Source: an uncultured Bacteroidota bacterium (lineage in GTDB: Bacteria; Bacteroidota; Bacteroidia; Flavobacteriales; Flavobacteriaceae). From it: a stretch of DNA of 6,922 nt. The notes under the pieces are model-generated. The model was not told the origin of the DNA and ran no database searches. It saw only the letters and a program-made list of their open reading frames with translations. Within the stretch, counting starts at the first letter, position 1. The number at the start of each line of letters is the position of its first letter. A program made the position numbers and the translations under genes. Of this stretch, positions 5,935 through 6,922 are shown piece after piece. Location: positions 1-6,922 of the forward strand of contig CAIJFC010000252.1 in NCBI GenBank assembly GCA_903819815.1. Reading direction: 5' to 3'.

Positions 5935-6885
5935 ATGCAAAACATTCCTAGTGTTGACTTGCGTGATTTCCTTTCGGGCGAACCGGAACGTAAACAAAAA
6001 TTTGTAAATGAAATCGGAAAAGCATTTGAAGACATTGGCTTCGTAGCTTTAAAAGGTCATTTTTTAGATGATCAATTGGTTGGTGAATTGTATGGCGAGA
6101 TTAGATATTTTTTCGCATTACCATTAGAAACAAAATACAGTTATGAAAATCCTGCAATTGGAGGACAACGTGGCTATGTTTCTTTTGGAAAAGAACATGC
6201 TAAAGGAAGAAAAGAAGGGGATTTGAAAGAATTTTGGCACTTTGGTCAATACGTTGAAAAAGGGTCGAAATATGCCGAAGAATACCCTGATAATGTTACA
6301 GTAAAAGAATTACCACGTTTTAATGTTGTTGGTAAAGAAGCGTATCAAATGCTTGAAAAAACAGGTATTTATGTTTTACGAGCTTTGGCATTACACCTTG
6401 GTTTAGATGAATTCTATTTTGATCAATATGGTTATAATGGAAATTCGATTTTAAGACCAATTCACTACCCTCCTATTACTTCTGAACCTGAAAATGCAAT
6501 TCGTGCTGCTGCTCATGGTGATATCAATTTGATTACTCTTTTAATGGGTGCTCAAGGCAAAGGACTACAAGTTCAACGTCATGATGGCACTTGGATTGAT
6601 GCTGTTGCTGAACCTGAAGAATTAGTAATAAATGTTGGTGATATGTTGTCACGACATACCAATAACAAATTAAAATCGACGATTCACCAAGTAGTAAATC
6701 CGCCTCGTGAACTATGGGGAACTTCGAGATATTCAATTCCATTTTTTATGCATCCGGTTAGCGAAATGCGTTTGGATTGCTTGGAAAGTTGTATTGATTC
6801 AGAAAATCCTAAACTATACGATGATATAACTGCAGGTGATTTCTTACATGAAAGACTAATCGATTTAGGATTAATTAAAAAATAG
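5935..6885 (+). CDS. 2-oxoglutarate/Fe(II) oxygenase, isopenicillin N synthase-like family
   Basis: Predicted cytosolic non-haem iron oxygenase of unknown substrate. With the ATG at 5935 it has 316 aa, close to other members of the family. The N-terminal DIOX_N-type domain (about 3-120) has IPSVDLRDFL, FEDIGFVALKGH and GGQRGYVSFGKE. The double-stranded beta-helix domain (about 170-275) carries the iron facial triad H194-x-D196 in AAHGDINLIT and H251 in STIHQVV, plus R265-x-S267 in RYSIPFF for the 2-oxoglutarate carboxylate. All catalytic residues are intact, so it should be active. A GTG at 5893 would add 14 residues but sits at the edge of the -7 promoter box; the ATG restores the usual N-terminus (MQNIPSVDL) and is preferred. 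The family name does not imply antibiotic synthesis; members hydroxylate, desaturate or cyclise many small molecules, and plant-type hormone oxidases share the fold. The gene is divergent from the E1 gene, and no functional link is evident. Confidence 0.9.
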   Translation: MQNIPSVDLRDFLSGEPERKQKFVNEIGKAFEDIGFVALKGHFLDDQLVGELYGEIRYFFALPLETKYSYENPAIGGQRGYVSFGKEHAKGRKEGDLKEFWHFGQYVEKGSKYAEEYPDNVTVKELPRFNVVGKEAYQMLEKTGIYVLRALALHLGLDEFYFDQYGYNGNSILRPIHYPPITSEPENAIRAAAHGDINLITLLMGAQGKGLQVQRHDGTWIDAVAEPEELVINVGDMLSRHTNNKLKSTIHQVVNPPRELWGTSRYSIPFFMHPVSEMRLDCLESCIDSENPKLYDDITAGDFLHERLIDLGLIKK

Positions 6886-6895
6886 TAATTTCAAA

Positions 6896-6922
6896 ATGCC
6901 ATTTAAAGTACGGATTAATCAA
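6896..6922 (+). CDS. Possible start of a downstream gene, cut by the window edge
   Basis: An ATG 10 nt after the oxygenase stop, preceded by an A/T-rich leader, opens nine codons (MPFKVRINQ) to the right edge without a stop. The close spacing and A-rich leader fit a second gene in the oxygenase transcript, but nine codons are too few to identify a family or to rule out chance. Confidence 0.35.

Noticed and set aside
6533..6742. Minus-strand ORF inside the oxygenase gene
   Set aside because: It covers the conserved iron-binding region of the real gene and has no independent support.
5935..6885. Beta-lactam antibiotic biosynthesis gene
   Set aside because: The similarity is at fold and family level; no peptide synthetase or other beta-lactam genes are nearby.

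Overview
The window looks like chromosomal DNA from a Flavobacterium-like member of the Bacteroidota. The evidence is low GC content, A-rich leaders without Shine-Dalgarno sequences, two matches to the Bacteroidota -7 promoter box TAnnTTTG, an E1 alpha/beta fusion of the kind common in this phylum, and intergenic repeats built on TTTGCG.

Positions 1-3583, all + strand, hold a four-gene set that reads as a catabolic operon: a nitrilase-superfamily C-N hydrolase cut by the left edge, a bicupin ring-cleavage dioxygenase of the gentisate 1,2-dioxygenase type, a fumarylacetoacetate hydrolase (FAH)-fold hydrolase, and a maleate cis-trans isomerase with both catalytic cysteines. The last three can be joined into a glutathione-independent gentisate route: gentisate to maleylpyruvate, then maleate plus pyruvate, then fumarate. 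The C-N hydrolase is not needed for gentisate itself. It would fit if the ring substrate carried nitrogen. Cleaving 5-hydroxyanthranilate in the gentisate manner would give maleamate, which needs an amidase before the isomerase. This is a hypothesis, not an identification.

Positions 3584-3792 are a 209-nt convergent intergenic region packed with short tandem repeats. Repeats of the TTTGCG family also fill the gaps before the FAH and maleate isomerase genes, and an identical 14-mer ends 7-10 nt from a coding boundary in all three places.

Positions 3793-5769 (- strand) encode a fused E1 alpha/beta subunit of a branched-chain 2-oxoacid dehydrogenase complex. It is divergent from a 2-oxoglutarate/Fe(II) oxygenase of the isopenicillin N synthase-like family (5935-6885, + strand). 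The 165-nt gap between them holds a -7 box for each gene. Both boxes overlap upstream non-ATG starts (TTG at 5796, GTG at 5893), so the internal ATGs at 5769 and 5935 are preferred. A possible start of another gene lies at the right edge.

No RNA genes, CRISPR arrays, insertion sequences or convincing hairpin terminators were seen, and no stretch above 300 nt lacks a gene.
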